From: Massariosphaeria phaeospora
Taxonomy: Eukaryota > Ascomycota > Dothideomycetes > Pleosporales
Direction of reading: 5' to 3'
Length of the DNA stretch: 64,000 bases
Assembly: GCA_011032825.1 (NCBI GenBank)
Contig: JAADJZ010000031.1
Location: 372,001-436,000, forward strand
Part shown: one piece after another, positions 1-10,407 of the stretch
Numbering within the stretch: the stretch's first letter is position 1
How the letters are laid out: the number at the start of each line of letters is the position of its first letter
The notes under the pieces: model-generated
Seen by the model: the letters and a program-made list of their open reading frames with translations, nothing else
Databases searched by the model: none
What the model was told of the DNA's origin: nothing
Made by a program: the position numbers and the translations under genes

Positions 1-44
1 TAGTGTTCATCACTCAAAGCGCGTCTATTCGTCAAGTTATAGTA

Positions 45-192
45 ACATAGATAAGTAAATTGATAACAATAATAAAGAGAAGATAGATAGGGATAAGAAA
101 GAGAAAATAGACATAGATAAGAAAAAGAGGAGATAGATAAAGATAATAAAGAGAAGATAGATAAGAATGAGAAAGAGGAGATAGAAAAAATC
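45..192. repeat. A/G-rich GATA-type low-complexity tract
   Basis: An almost pure purine stretch with repeated agatagata, ataaagagaag and aagaggag words in imperfect tandem order. It has no coding look and is best described as degenerate microsatellite DNA. Confidence 0.7.
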
Positions 193-1016
193 CTACGTTG
201 TTCGAGTTTTATAGGTGCCATGCTCATCATGGTTGCCTCCAACCGAGTAGTTTTCTCTAAAGGAGGGCATTCCCATTCGTTGTTTGCAGGCCACAATCGC
301 CTGACACCGAGGGACACTATTGGATGTCGACACATGTTTGGGCTCATTCTTCGAAAATGTTACCGAAGCTCTTGCTTATTCGAGGCAATTAGTGGATTCC
401 TTCGCGTCTTCCAGTGGTTGTTTCCAACAATCTGACGACACAGTAGCGAGACTGTTCTTCTAGACCACACATATCGCGCACCGGATGTGGTTTTACTTCA
501 GGAATTGCCAGTCGAGAATGCGCAAGGTTACACATTGAAAGGCTCCGATGAGGGCAGTCGCGTGCATTTGCCGAACTGTGATACACTGTTTAGCAACGTC
601 CCTGATGCGACGATAGAAAACGGGAATATGTTGTAGTAAGCCAAGCCAAGCCCATCTTTTCAAATTGGAATCAGTCAAAGCGATCGTAACATTCGAATTT
701 GAATAAGGCAACGAGCCATAGCCGAATAAAAATTGGCAAAGGTCGAGCCATAGCCGAATAGAAATCGGCAAAGGTCGTTATTGAGCCATGGTTTGTAGCG
801 TGTATCGGGGTATTATTCAATTTCTATCGAAGTCGAGGTTGTCAGCATGAGGAGAACAAGCACTGGGTCAGAAAACTCACATCCTGGCTATAGAGCCCTT
901 TCCTCCGCATCCATATCCCTGAACCTGAAATGCTGTCACTTTTCCAATGTGTCTCAACGCAAAGCAGGTTTGATCGCATTTGGTAAGCCGCAATAGCCCC
1001 TAGAAGACGACTCCGC
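193..1016. other. Intergenic DNA, no supported gene
   Basis: Short open frames occur on both strands, but none has a recognisable motif, a convincing start or splice structure. The only structure seen is the 32-bp tandem duplication at 712-775. The left part may be the edge of a feature outside the window. Confidence 0.5.
712..775. repeat. Tandem duplication, 2 x 32 bp
   Basis: Two head-to-tail 32-bp units (712-743 and 744-775), each beginning cgagccatagccgaata and ending ggcaaaggt, differ at two positions, both transitions. No gene overlaps it. Confidence 0.8.
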
Positions 1017-2321
1017 TCAAGCAAGCAAATCTGCGACGTTCATAGGCATCTCATCGATCTGGGTGGAGTAATAGACTGTGAAATGTTAGCTACGTCATTT
1101 GCGTGAGATTGTAGAGACCTACGCTCGATATCCCGCAGAATGCGAACGTCGTCCTGGGTGACGAAATTGATGGCCACGCCCTTCCGTCCAAACCGTCCGC
1201 TTCGGCCGATCCTGTGGATGTAGTTCTCGCGATTCGAAGGGAGATCGTAATTGATGACGAGCGACACCTGCTGAACGTCGATGCCGCGCGCCCAGACATC
1301 GGTCGAGATGAGCACGCGGGAGTTGGCCTGACGGAAGTCCTGCATGATGCTGTCGCGCTCACGCTGCGGCATGTCTCCATGCATAGACGACACGGTGAAG
1401 TTGGCTTCCCGCATCTTGTCTGTCAGCCAGTCCACTTTGCGGCGCGTGTTGCAGAAGATCACAGCTTGGGTGATAGTAAGCGTGTCGTAGAGATCGCACA
1501 GGGTATCGAACTTCCACTCCTCCTTCTCAATGGCAATGAAGTACTGTTTGAGGCCCTCGAGCGTCAACTCGTCGCGCTTGACGAGAATGCGCACCGGATC
1601 GGTCATGAACTTGGTGGTCATCTCAAGGACGTCGTACGGCAGCGTGGCAGAGACCACGACGACCTGGGTCGCGGGAGGCAGGTAGCGGTACACGTCGTAG
1701 ATCTGCTCCCGAAAGCCGCGGTTGAGCAGCTCGTCGGCTTCATCCAGCACGAGCATCTTGATGTTGCGCGTGCGCAGGTTGCGGCGGCGGATCATGTCGG
1801 CGACGCGGCCCGGGGTGCCAGACACCACATGCTGGCCGTAGTCGAGCTTGCGGATGTCCTCGCCGACGTTGGTGCCGCCGATGCAGGCGTGGCACTGGAC
1901 GTTCATGTAGTCGCCGAGGGCCATGACGACGGACTGGATCTGCGTGGCCAGCTCGCGCGTGGGCGAGAGGACCAGGGCTGCGGGCGCGGTTAGCGGACAC
2001 GGTCGGCACGCGCAGCTGCTCGCCTGGCCGCCTACCTTGGGTCTCGCGGACAGCCGTGTCGATGACCTGCAGGATGGACACGGAGAAGGTGGCCGTCTTG
2101 CCGGTGCCGGACTGGGCCTGGGCGATGGTGTCGCGGCCCTTGCAGATCTGCACAATGGCGCGCGACTGCACGGCCGAGGGCGACTCGTAGCCGTAGGCGT
2201 AGATGCCGCGCAGCAGGTTCTCCTTCAGGTGCATGGCCTCGAAGGTCGGCGCCACCGTGACTTCCTTGGACGTGGCAAACTCCATCTTGTCGTCCATGTT
2301 GCGATCGATGCCGTCCGCCAT
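1017..2321 (-). CDS. FAL1: ATP-dependent DEAD-box RNA helicase, eIF4A-III/FAL1 type
   Basis: RNA-dependent ATPase of the eIF4A family. The orthologue group acts as the exon-junction-complex helicase in most eukaryotes and in 18S rRNA maturation in yeast. Three exons on the minus strand: 2036-2321, 1123-1977 and 1017-1075, with introns of 58 and 47 bp (branch-like ctaac in both). The spliced protein is 399 aa, the family length. Motifs in order: AQSGTGKT (69-76), PTRELA (101-106), DEAD (174-177), SAT (205-207), ARGID (325-329) and HRIGRSGR (350-357). The tail [20 protein letters not shown] is the eIF4A-III/FAL1 ending and appears only after splicing the last intron. The start was chosen at MADGID because the family begins there; an in-frame upstream ATG would add 30 unlikely residues. 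It is head-to-head with the SF3a60 gene. Identity is secure; nuclear EJC versus nucleolar role is inferred. Confidence 0.95.
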
Positions 2322-2618
2322 GGTGGATGTGTGGGGTGGGTGGTGTCGTACGGCGGGGTGCTGCTGGGTGATGGGTGTCGACGTTGCTGGCGCAGACTGG
2401 AAACTTTGCACGACGCGCTTTAGCGGGCCGGGACAACGTTTTGCCTAGCGCGCTGGAGATTTATTGCCCGCCCGCCGCGACGCGACCGAGCTGCTGCCCT
2501 CCAGCCACGCCAGCCCAACCTCAGCGTCTGCAGCCCTTGCAACCTCACACAACCCCACCCCCGTCGTCCCGTTACCCAGCCCCGGAACGCCCAGCTACGC
2601 TAGCTCCGGGCGCCCACC
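2322..2618. promoter_or_regulatory. Shared divergent promoter, FAL1 / SF3a60
   Basis: 297 bp separate the two start codons, so both promoters must lie here. The SF3a60 side is C-rich with repeated ccccac/cagccc words and no clear TATA box, as expected for housekeeping genes. Confidence 0.6.
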
Positions 2619-4184
2619 ATGTTGCTCCTCGAGGAACAGCGCCTGCTCCACGAGGACCTCGAGCGTCTCGAAGATGCCATAGCCGAGCGCCTCCTAGACA
2701 ACGAAACTGACGTAAGTGACCGACTCCCTCGTATCGAAACCCCGAGTGCTGCTTTGCTAACACTGGGCCAGATCAGAAAACGCCTCGCCAGCGAGCATGA
2801 CGTTGCGCGCTTCATGGAGACGATCGAGGAGCGGTCGAAGCGACTGAAGAGCGTCTACGAGGACGTCGATGGTCAGAAGGACGAGGAGCTCCGCAAGATT
2901 ACCATGGGCGATCCCATGGAATCTTTCCTCGCCGAACTCGAGCAGATCAAAGATTTCCACCGCCGCTACCCGGATGAGCGCGTGGAAAATCTCGAGAAAG
3001 CGTACAAGCGGCGTGGCCCCGAAGACTTCGCTGCCTCCCGTGCCTATGTCGAAAAGCTTTTCACCGGCGAAGAGGGCTATGGCCTCTATTTTGACATGAC
3101 CATGCTGCATGAGCAGTATCTCAATTTGCCCGTCAATCATCAGGGTCGCCGCCTGACCTACCTGCAATTCTTAAGTGTCTTCGACAGCTTCCTCCCTCCG
3201 CATTGCAACATTCGACGCGACCAGAAGATGTCCGACGCATACTTCCAGTATCTCAAAGCGTTGAAGGATTACCTCGAGGGCTTCATGCGCCGCACTCGAC
3301 CCAAGGAGAACGTAGACAAGATCTTATCTGACTTTGATCGAGAATTTGAAGAGCTTTGGAAGAAGGATGAGGTGCCTGGCTGGGAGACGAAGGTTCCTCA
3401 AACGACGACACAAGACGGAGATGCTACGGGCGAGGGCATTTTCTGCACGGCTTGCAACAAGGCGTTTGCCAAGGAGACGGTCTTTGAAGCTCATCTGAAT
3501 GGAAAGAAACACAAAAAGGCTGTCGAGGCTAGCCAGGCGAATGAAACTAGCGCTTCCAAAGCTGCTGTTGTTTCTCCTGAGATCCAGCGCTTAAAACAAC
3601 GTGTTGTCGCCGAGGCAGAGTTCCGGATCCAGAAGCTCGCTGCTGCCATGTCAGAAGTACGCGGCGCCACCAAGAGTAACGTTGAGCGTAAGCAAGGTAT
3701 GACGGAACGAGAAAGGCAGCAAGAGCTAGAAACCCTCTACGCAGAAGAGCTCGAGGGTGGTGAAGATACCAAAGAGGGTGAGGCTGAAGCCGATGGTCAA
3801 GAGAAACTCTACAATCCTCTCAACCTGCCATTGGCATGGGACGGGAAGCCTATCCCCTACTGGCTGTTCAAGCTCCACGGCCTTGGCAACGAGCACCCCT
3901 GCGAAATATGCGGCAACCACGTTTACATGGGCAGGCGTGCCTTCGACAAACATTTCAACGAGCCTAGACACGTATACGGTCTGAAGTGTCTTGGCATTAA
4001 CAACTCGCCCTTGTACCGAGACATCATCCACATCGACGAAGCCGTAGAGCTAGCTAAAAAGCTTGCACTGCAAGACAAGAAGCAGCTGAACGTCGAGGAG
4101 AACGTTATCGAGATGGAAGATCATGAGGGCAACGTCATGCCAGAGAAGATCTACCGCGATCTCGAAGCCCAAGGCATGCTTTGA
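2619..4184 (+). CDS. prp9: Splicing factor 3A subunit 3 (SF3a60 / Prp9)
   Basis: Component of the SF3a complex of U2 snRNP, needed for prespliceosome assembly in the nucleus. Two exons, 2619-2711 and 2772-4184. The 60-bp intron (gtaagt ... gctaac ... ccag) is a multiple of three and lacks a stop, so it can be read through by mistake. Splicing joins LLDNETD to IRKRLASEHDVARF, matching the family, and gives about 501 aa. An N-terminal helical region is followed by a matrin/U1-type C2H2 finger (FCTACNKAF...HLNGKKH, about 255-277) and the C-terminal finger typical of SF3a60 (HPCEICGNHVYMGRRAFDKH...H, about 405-430). The start is the first ATG, ACCATGTTG. It is divergent from the FAL1-type helicase, and both act in RNA processing. 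Confidence 0.94.
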   Translation: MLLLEEQRLLHEDLERLEDAIAERLLDNETDVSDRLPRIETPSAALLTLGQIRKRLASEHDVARFMETIEERSKRLKSVYEDVDGQKDEELRKITMGDPMESFLAELEQIKDFHRRYPDERVENLEKAYKRRGPEDFAASRAYVEKLFTGEEGYGLYFDMTMLHEQYLNLPVNHQGRRLTYLQFLSVFDSFLPPHCNIRRDQKMSDAYFQYLKALKDYLEGFMRRTRPKENVDKILSDFDREFEELWKKDEVPGWETKVPQTTTQDGDATGEGIFCTACNKAFAKETVFEAHLNGKKHKKAVEASQANETSASKAAVVSPEIQRLKQRVVAEAEFRIQKLAAAMSEVRGATKSNVERKQGMTERERQQELETLYAEELEGGEDTKEGEAEADGQEKLYNPLNLPLAWDGKPIPYWLFKLHGLGNEHPCEICGNHVYMGRRAFDKHFNEPRHVYGLKCLGINNSPLYRDIIHIDEAVELAKKLALQDKKQLNVEENVIEMEDHEGNVMPEKIYRDLEAQGML

Positions 4185-4722
4185 GCACTTGGTATTTCAC
4201 TTTCTTGGGTTCTTACGATACTTGTATCGATTACCACCTTATCTTCGCTCCCATTGTTGTTCTCGTTCTATCTCATTTTTATTTTGCGTTCTATCTCTTT
4301 ATCATTTGCAATTTATTCTTATGTAGTACGCGCTAACAATCGAGGGCTACTAGGCGACAGGGTTCATTCACGAGTAGCGAGTTAAGCAGTTAACACATCG
4401 GTCTGCCTGGGTACGCCACTCAACAAGAATTATCCCGTAAGTGACCAGCCTGCATTGCTTACGAGGCTACCTTTGCCATGGTGTGCACAATTATTGAGAT
4501 TCTGGGGAACTGGGAGAGATTATCGTGGGAGTTGTCAAGCATTGGATCGGCGTCTGCACGGGATCTGTACATGCTCGACAGGGAGGATGATTTTGTAGCA
4601 TACCCAATGTGGAAAAGGCTAAGATTTCCGAATTGTCCACGCGCTTTTCGAAGCTAACGACTCGTACAGCGAGACTTCGGGGCTGTTGTGTTATCATAAG
4701 GATTGGGGTGAATAGATTCACA
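4185..4722. other. Convergent 3' intergenic region
   Basis: Lies between two convergent stops. It starts with a T-rich tract (about 4190-4325) that probably holds the 3' UTR and poly(A) signals of the SF3a60 gene. No other gene is seen. Confidence 0.5.
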
Positions 4723-7177
4723 CTATCCATATACAGGCCATTTCCCACCTCTTGCTCTCCCCAATAAACCACCAGGATACCTAAGTCCTCTCTTCGTTTT
4801 TCCTTCTCCGTCTCTTGTTTCAATATTTGTTCCGCTTCTCTCAATACCCGTGTGAATCCCTTTCGAGTCTCCATTGCTCTGCCAGCCCGCCGTGCCATTC
4901 AACCCCGTAAGCGCGCCTGACATGTGCGTTGGCTTCGAATCCGGTAACTCCACCCTATTATATGTGGACATATCAATTGGTGGCGCTGGTGTTGGCAGTG
5001 ATGATGGCACCCATTCTACCTGAATCGACTGATCCCGGGATAGCTTCATATTGTTGAACCACAGCTCGAAGCGAATGTCGGCCGGACCGATCAGCACCCT
5101 GACCTGATACTCCACTTTGAAGTAGTGTTTGCCTAGACTCCAGAAGCGCTTGTTGCGCTCGGTAAACTTCTTCTCGTCCGCAGTGCTAAGATCCGAGGAT
5201 ATTTCGCAAAGGATGCGTGTGTCTGGCAGGTAAGTATCAGCTTAGGCCACTCACGATATTAGAGAAGACTTGCCTTGGGTCATCTGATCTGGTAGGTACC
5301 GCGCATCAATACTCGACTCTATCACGCTTGTTGGAAACGCCCGCCTCGGATCGCCAGGTGAAACCTTCTTGATGAAGTTATGGATGATCGGCTTGTCCAC
5401 AGACACAGGCTCGCCTTTCTTCACAAACCACGCTATCGCTTGTATGATGTACAACTTCCCGTTCATCGGATCCCGCACGGGCTGAAGATAGGCGTGATCG
5501 GGGTTCTTCTTGTCGTACAGAATCTTGCACATGGTCCCATAACTTGCCCGACAACAGCGCCACCCGAGCACACTGTGCGATGTAATCAGTTTCCTGACGC
5601 GGTCGGCTACCAGGCCTTTGCAAACCGCGAGTTGAGGGTCTGGCGCTATGCGCACTGAAATAGATCGCGCGTTAGGGAGCGAAGTTTGCGCATAGTGCGC
5701 TCGAAGCTGCGACTGCACATATGCCGAATTCCCCAAGCCCCCGGACAGAACAAGGTGTGCAACTTGCTCGCCGGGGTACTTCTCGTACAGGCTCTGCAGC
5801 TGCGAGTCAATCAGCTTGAACAGCTTGCTGATCTGCTTATCGAATAGTCGCTGCAGGTCTTCGCGATCAAAAGTCATCTCCCCGTGCTTGATGCGCACCT
5901 CCGGATCAGAATGGCTGTACGTTTGTGGCACCCTCGGGATGCCAATCGAGAACAGCGGCGTGTCATCGAGAGACCCAAACTCGCACTTGACCGCCTGAAA
6001 GTCCCGGCTCTTCATCATTTCCCAGGCCGCTTCGTCTGGCGCAATGGGTAAGGGTGCTGTGCTGTGTGCCGTTGCGAGGCGCGCGTAGACGAACTTCTCG
6101 AACTCGTAGTCGATGGCTGCGGAGCCGATGGTCTCGCCGAAGACGACATCGAGTTGTTGAAGGTTGATGGCTTGGTTGATGGTGTTGGTTACTTTGAGGA
6201 CGGACAGATCGGTGGTGCCGCCGCCAGCATCACAGACGAGGAGGATGTCACGTTCGCGAAAAATTCCCGGGGCCTCGGTGGAGACGTGGACGGCCGCGGC
6301 TTCGGCTTCTGTGAGGCCGATTGTTACCTGTAGGTGTGTCAATATACACATTATATGCTTTACAAGAGAGAAGGCGCACTTACGGTGTGAGAATAGTGCT
6401 GTCCAAACCCCGCCTCCCTGACTATCCTCTTGAAGTTCTCGACTGTAGGGACCGGCGCCCATGTCGTAGGGACCGAGAATATGAACTCTATCCTCGCAGC
6501 TATCCAGCTCACGCCCTCGACGAGATCTTTCCCCAAGCTAAGCTCGAGATACTCGTACATCTGTACAGACACTTAGCGAACCTATCCCAAACTGACTCGA
6601 TCCTCTCAAAACATCTCACCTTCCCCAAGTAATCCCCATACCACTTCTCCACCTCCTGAATACTCCCCGGCGCGCCCTCCGGATCCTCTTCCTGCTTCAG
6701 CGCCAGCTTCTCGGGATCCAGACATGTCTTGAACCACTCCTTGTACTCTTTATCGTCGGCGGTGGACTCCGCCAGTGTGTCCGACAGGAAGCCCCATGAA
6801 GAGGGGATGGAGGAGTTGGAGGGGTAGACGACTACTGTGGGCACCTTGTTTTCGTTGGCTTGGAAGCGGCCGGGCCATTTCTGGACCCAGCGCACGGTTT
6901 CGCTGCCGATGGACAGGTTGGCGTAGGATACGCCTGTACCTGTTGTAGGGGAAGGGTTAGAAGGTGGGAAAGAAGAGAGGGCACGTGACACAAGTGAACA
7001 GGTTCCAGATGTGGCTAGATCGAGCCTCTAAGCCACCAATAAGAGGCACAGCGGCCCGTTCCTCTCCGGTTTCCACCCCGCTGGTGAACTGCGAAATTGC
7101 GAATTCAACTTACACGTCATGCCCAAATCGATGCCAATCACCATGTGCGGTTTCTCCGTCGTCTCCGTCGTCTCCAT
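4723..7177 (-). CDS. Hsp70-like ATPase-domain protein (fungal HSPA12-like group)
   Basis: Five exons: 7114-7177, 6620-6939, 6384-6560, 5274-6327 and 4723-5222, giving 704 aa with phases consistent throughout. It has the actin/Hsp70 ATPase fold signatures GIDLGMT (about 15-21), CDAGGGTTDLSVLKV (about 219-233) and LSGGLGNSAYV (about 381-391). There is no canonical Hsp70 substrate-binding domain; instead a distinct C-terminal region (RILCEISSDLS...TERNKRFW...FELWFNNMKLSRD) is typical of fungal Hsp70-like proteins of unknown client. The last intron has a GC donor (caag|gcaagt, 5223-5273), and only that junction keeps the frame and joins conserved blocks. Intron 1 is unusually long (174 bp). The start METTETTEKP lies just before the first ATPase motif. 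Role as chaperone or signalling ATPase is not shown. Confidence 0.88.
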
Positions 7178-8204
7178 CCTGTCGTCGTCGTCGCCTCCGT
7201 CTCTTTGATGATCCCGATGAAATGTTTTCGCGATCGATCCAAACGAGCACGCCTGTTCAGTTCGGTCCGGTTCGCTGCGCTGGCTGATCTACCTACTTGT
7301 TATCGTGCGTCTTGCTTGCTTGCAGAGAGCCTGGCCTGGCCGGCTGTGTGCCTTTCTTTAAGACACGCAGGCGAGATCCGCGGTCACCGTGTCACAGCCT
7401 TGCGGCACAGCGCAGCCTTTGAACCACCTTCGCATCGCCCGATAGACGCCTGGCCCCCAATCTGTCCGTGCGGGTGCGGCCCCCCGGGTTGGGGGTCAGT
7501 GTTTTGTATTACGCCCTGCGCCGCCTGCGGATTCTTGGCCCCCATTTAGCGGGGCGCCGTGTTGCTGCGCCCGATGAGTTGAATTTGGAGGTGGTTTGGC
7601 TTCTGGAAGGCTGTGTGGGGGAGAAAGAGCAGTGTCTACTCCGTCAAGAGTGTGGGTGATGGTATGGCTCGTGGGTGCAGGTCTTGGGGTCCTGGTCTCT
7701 GTGCTCTTGCCCGTGGTGCTTCCTAGTAGGTACCTAGTGTTGATGCGGTGATGCAGGTGTGGGCGCCCTGAAGCCTCGTCTACCGGATGGGGCGTCGCAA
7801 TGATAGGCGTCCAAAGAGTGGACAAATCGCCGTGCTCTGCTGTGCTGTGCCGCAATATATTGCGCTTCGTCCCCGGTCACTATTCGGCACAGAAGAATAC
7901 GTTTATGACAGTGCGTGCAAAAACCCTTTTCTTCAAAGCGCATTTCAGTCAATATCTCTTGCGTCCTCGCCCGTCCATTCACACCCAACAGCTGCCCGCA
8001 AAGTGCCGTCGACATCAACAGAAGTGGTACGGAGTAAGTTCCTTTATAACAAGAAAACTCGAGTCCTTCGTTGACACGAGCTCCATTCCTGCATCTTACA
8101 TATTGACATTTACCTCTAACCTTTTCCCAGTTTCAGTGGGTTCCCGTCGCCGATTCGTTGTTACCACTCCCCGGATTTTCGCTTCCAACCCGTCAACCTA
8201 GAAG
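7178..8204. other. Divergent intergenic region, 1.0 kb
   Basis: No supported gene. It should contain the promoters of the Hsp70-like gene (left) and the membrane protein gene (right). A cctttataaca element at about 8040-8050 is a possible TATA box for the right-hand gene. Open frames here lack motifs. Confidence 0.4.
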
Positions 8205-9673
8205 ATGCCAGAAACGACCCCTCCCATCGTCGCCATTCTGGACTTACCTAGGTATCCGCCCTCGACCGAGAGAGCTCATGTCACCTTTGTTTCCATGGCG
8301 CCCGAAAATCTTGTGTTCAATGCACCAGACAAGCCAGAGCTTAACAATAATATCGGTCCCAGCGCGCCAATCGAGGCGTACGCTACATATACTTGGGACA
8401 CCGCCGAAAATGTTATCAAATGGACAGTAAATGGTGGTTCATTTGGATCCCTCACAACAAGCGGAAGTCAGAAAGTTGCGGTCACGCAGCCATCTACCAA
8501 CACTCTCCAAAGTAGTCTTTCGCAAACACCAACCCCATCTGTTTCCACGCCGATACCAAACTCCTCAATTGTTAGCTCTGATCAGCAGAAGTCTACATTA
8601 CCGTTAGTATCGTCGAACACGACCACTCCGATTCCAAGTGCACCATCCAAGAGCTCGGACGGCTTGAAAGGCGGAGCAGTCGCCGGTATCGCTATTGGTT
8701 GCCTTGTCTCTGGTGCGGTCATAGCTGGCTTGCTTGTTTGGTTTTGTCTGGGTAGAGCAAGACGGCGAAGCCAAGGATCCGAAGCAAGTACCGTTGCTCT
8801 CATGCACCGCGAGAAAGGCACGCCCGCAAAGATGATGTCACTGGAAAGTGGGAGTCCAACCTCGTGGGCGATGGACAGTGGTCTTCCGCAGCCATTAGAA
8901 GATAGAGCCATTTCAGGAGAGATCGCGAAGATCAGCAGCCTGATCAAAAATCATGTCCAAAGCTTCTACCACACTGGACGAGTAAGCCCTGGACTGGTTG
9001 ATATCGACGATCTTCAAGCACTGGGGAGCGATTTGCCAATTACTCCAGGCATGCTCAGCACTTTACTTGGAAACTCGGCCACGAGGGAGATAGCTCTAAG
9101 ATTCTGTATCGCTTGGGTGGTGGTTTCGCACATGCAGCTGAACGGCGATCAGGACACGACATTCCTCCCACCTGAAATCGCCAAAAGCTTCCAGTCCATG
9201 GCCATTGTGGGTAGAGGCCCTCGAGGTAAGACTTCTTTGAACATCTGTAGTGATGTACTGACTCTTTTTTAGCACAAGCGATACATCTAGCCAAGTGGCG
9301 AGCGATCACAGCAGAACTCATGCAGTCGACTTATGTCAAAAATGCCTTTTCCACCTCTGACCCCCGCCATCGTAGCATAACGATGGCTGCGGATGTTCTT
9401 GATAGTATTCTTAGGCCGTTCGCAGATTCTCGCATGGGCAACGAACAGCGACGACGGAATCTGGAAGAGATCCTGAAGCGCTCTGCTCTCTTTGCGTTCA
9501 CGTTGTTTTCTCAGCCGAGTATATTCGATTTCGACTGGCAACGCGAGGCAGGTGTGACTTCGGGCAGTTTGTGCGTCTTTCCTGCACTTTTGCAGGTCGC
9601 AGACGAGTCTGGTGAACCAGTCAAACCACCCCGGTCCTTCAACGACGCCATTGTGCGACGTCTGGATGAATGA
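8205..9673 (+). CDS. Single-pass membrane protein, Ser/Thr-rich stalk, unknown
   Basis: Two exons, 8205-9225 and 9273-9673, with a 47-bp intron (gtaaga ... tttttag), giving 473 aa. The N-terminal part (about 55-95) may be a small beta-rich domain. It is followed by a Ser/Thr/Pro-rich stalk (95-150), then one transmembrane helix starting GGAVAGIAIGCLVSGAVIAG (about 156-182) and a basic stop-transfer RARRR. The cytoplasmic part (about 190-473) is folded-looking and of unknown family. This stalk-plus-GGAVAGIAIG layout is common in fungal surface proteins. No signal peptide is visible at the chosen ATG, so topology is uncertain or a 5' exon has been missed. Function unknown. Confidence 0.7.
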
Positions 9674-10407
9674 CTTCGTAGCTAGTTGCGTTATTTTCCC
9701 TTTAGCACCTCTAGAGAAGCATTTGAAATCATTGTATCTACGACTTAGTCACCAGTTGATGGATGCGCCGCTTGTGGAGGGGCCCACACAACCTAGCGTT
9801 TCTTGTTTTATCGTGCGGGATATTGGGGCGTCTAAGTCAGGCATCCCATTAGTAGGACGGGTTTAAGAGGCACATTCGCCAGGCTGCCACATGAAACGCC
9901 GGCTTCAATAGAGAGCTTTTTGCACCTGTACCCGGCGGTAATTTTGACTTATTTCCAGCGGAGCGCATCCTTTAGTTTGCACGTTGCAAGCTGTGGACAA
10001 ACAACATCACACTTGCACGCTGCACAGGACGATTTTACTAGCCACCGTCCGCGTTTCGCGCCATCAACTTGCAGTCTTGCTCCCAACCCCTCTCTTATCA
10101 ACGTTCGTCTCACCTGCCACAGCAGTTCTCGATATTCCGCCCCCATTGCACCCCTACCAATCCACTCAAAGGACGCCGCCTCCTCACACGCTCGAGCAAT
10201 CGTGACGAGCGTGCTTCCTACCCGCCTGTCCGATTGCCGCACTCGCCTCTTGAGCTTGAGGGGAAAGCCACCAGCACAACTCGTGGCCGCCGCATGCATG
10301 CATATTCACGTCTCATCTGTGTTCCTACATTCTCGGTCATTTGACAATAACCTACAAAAACACATTTCTTCATTCCATACCCTCATACTTACGCCCCATA
10401 CCCATGG
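9674..10407. other. Intergenic region, 0.7 kb
   Basis: No supported gene. The part next to the downstream gene (about 10020-10400) is C-rich and pyrimidine-biased (ctcc, cacc, cccc words), typical of a fungal promoter and 5' leader. Confidence 0.4.

Noticed and set aside
493..771. 92-codon minus-strand frame near the left edge
   Set aside because: It runs through the 32-bp tandem duplication and has no recognisable domain.
1214..1993. 259-codon frame on the plus strand
   Set aside because: It lies antisense to exon 2 of the DEAD-box helicase, is rich in the Val/His/Asp/Gly mix produced by reading a GC-rich gene backwards, and has no motif.
2712..2771. 20 extra residues in the SF3a60 protein
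   Set aside because: The segment has a perfect gtaagt donor, gctaac branch and ccag acceptor and interrupts a conserved block; it is an in-frame intron, not coding.
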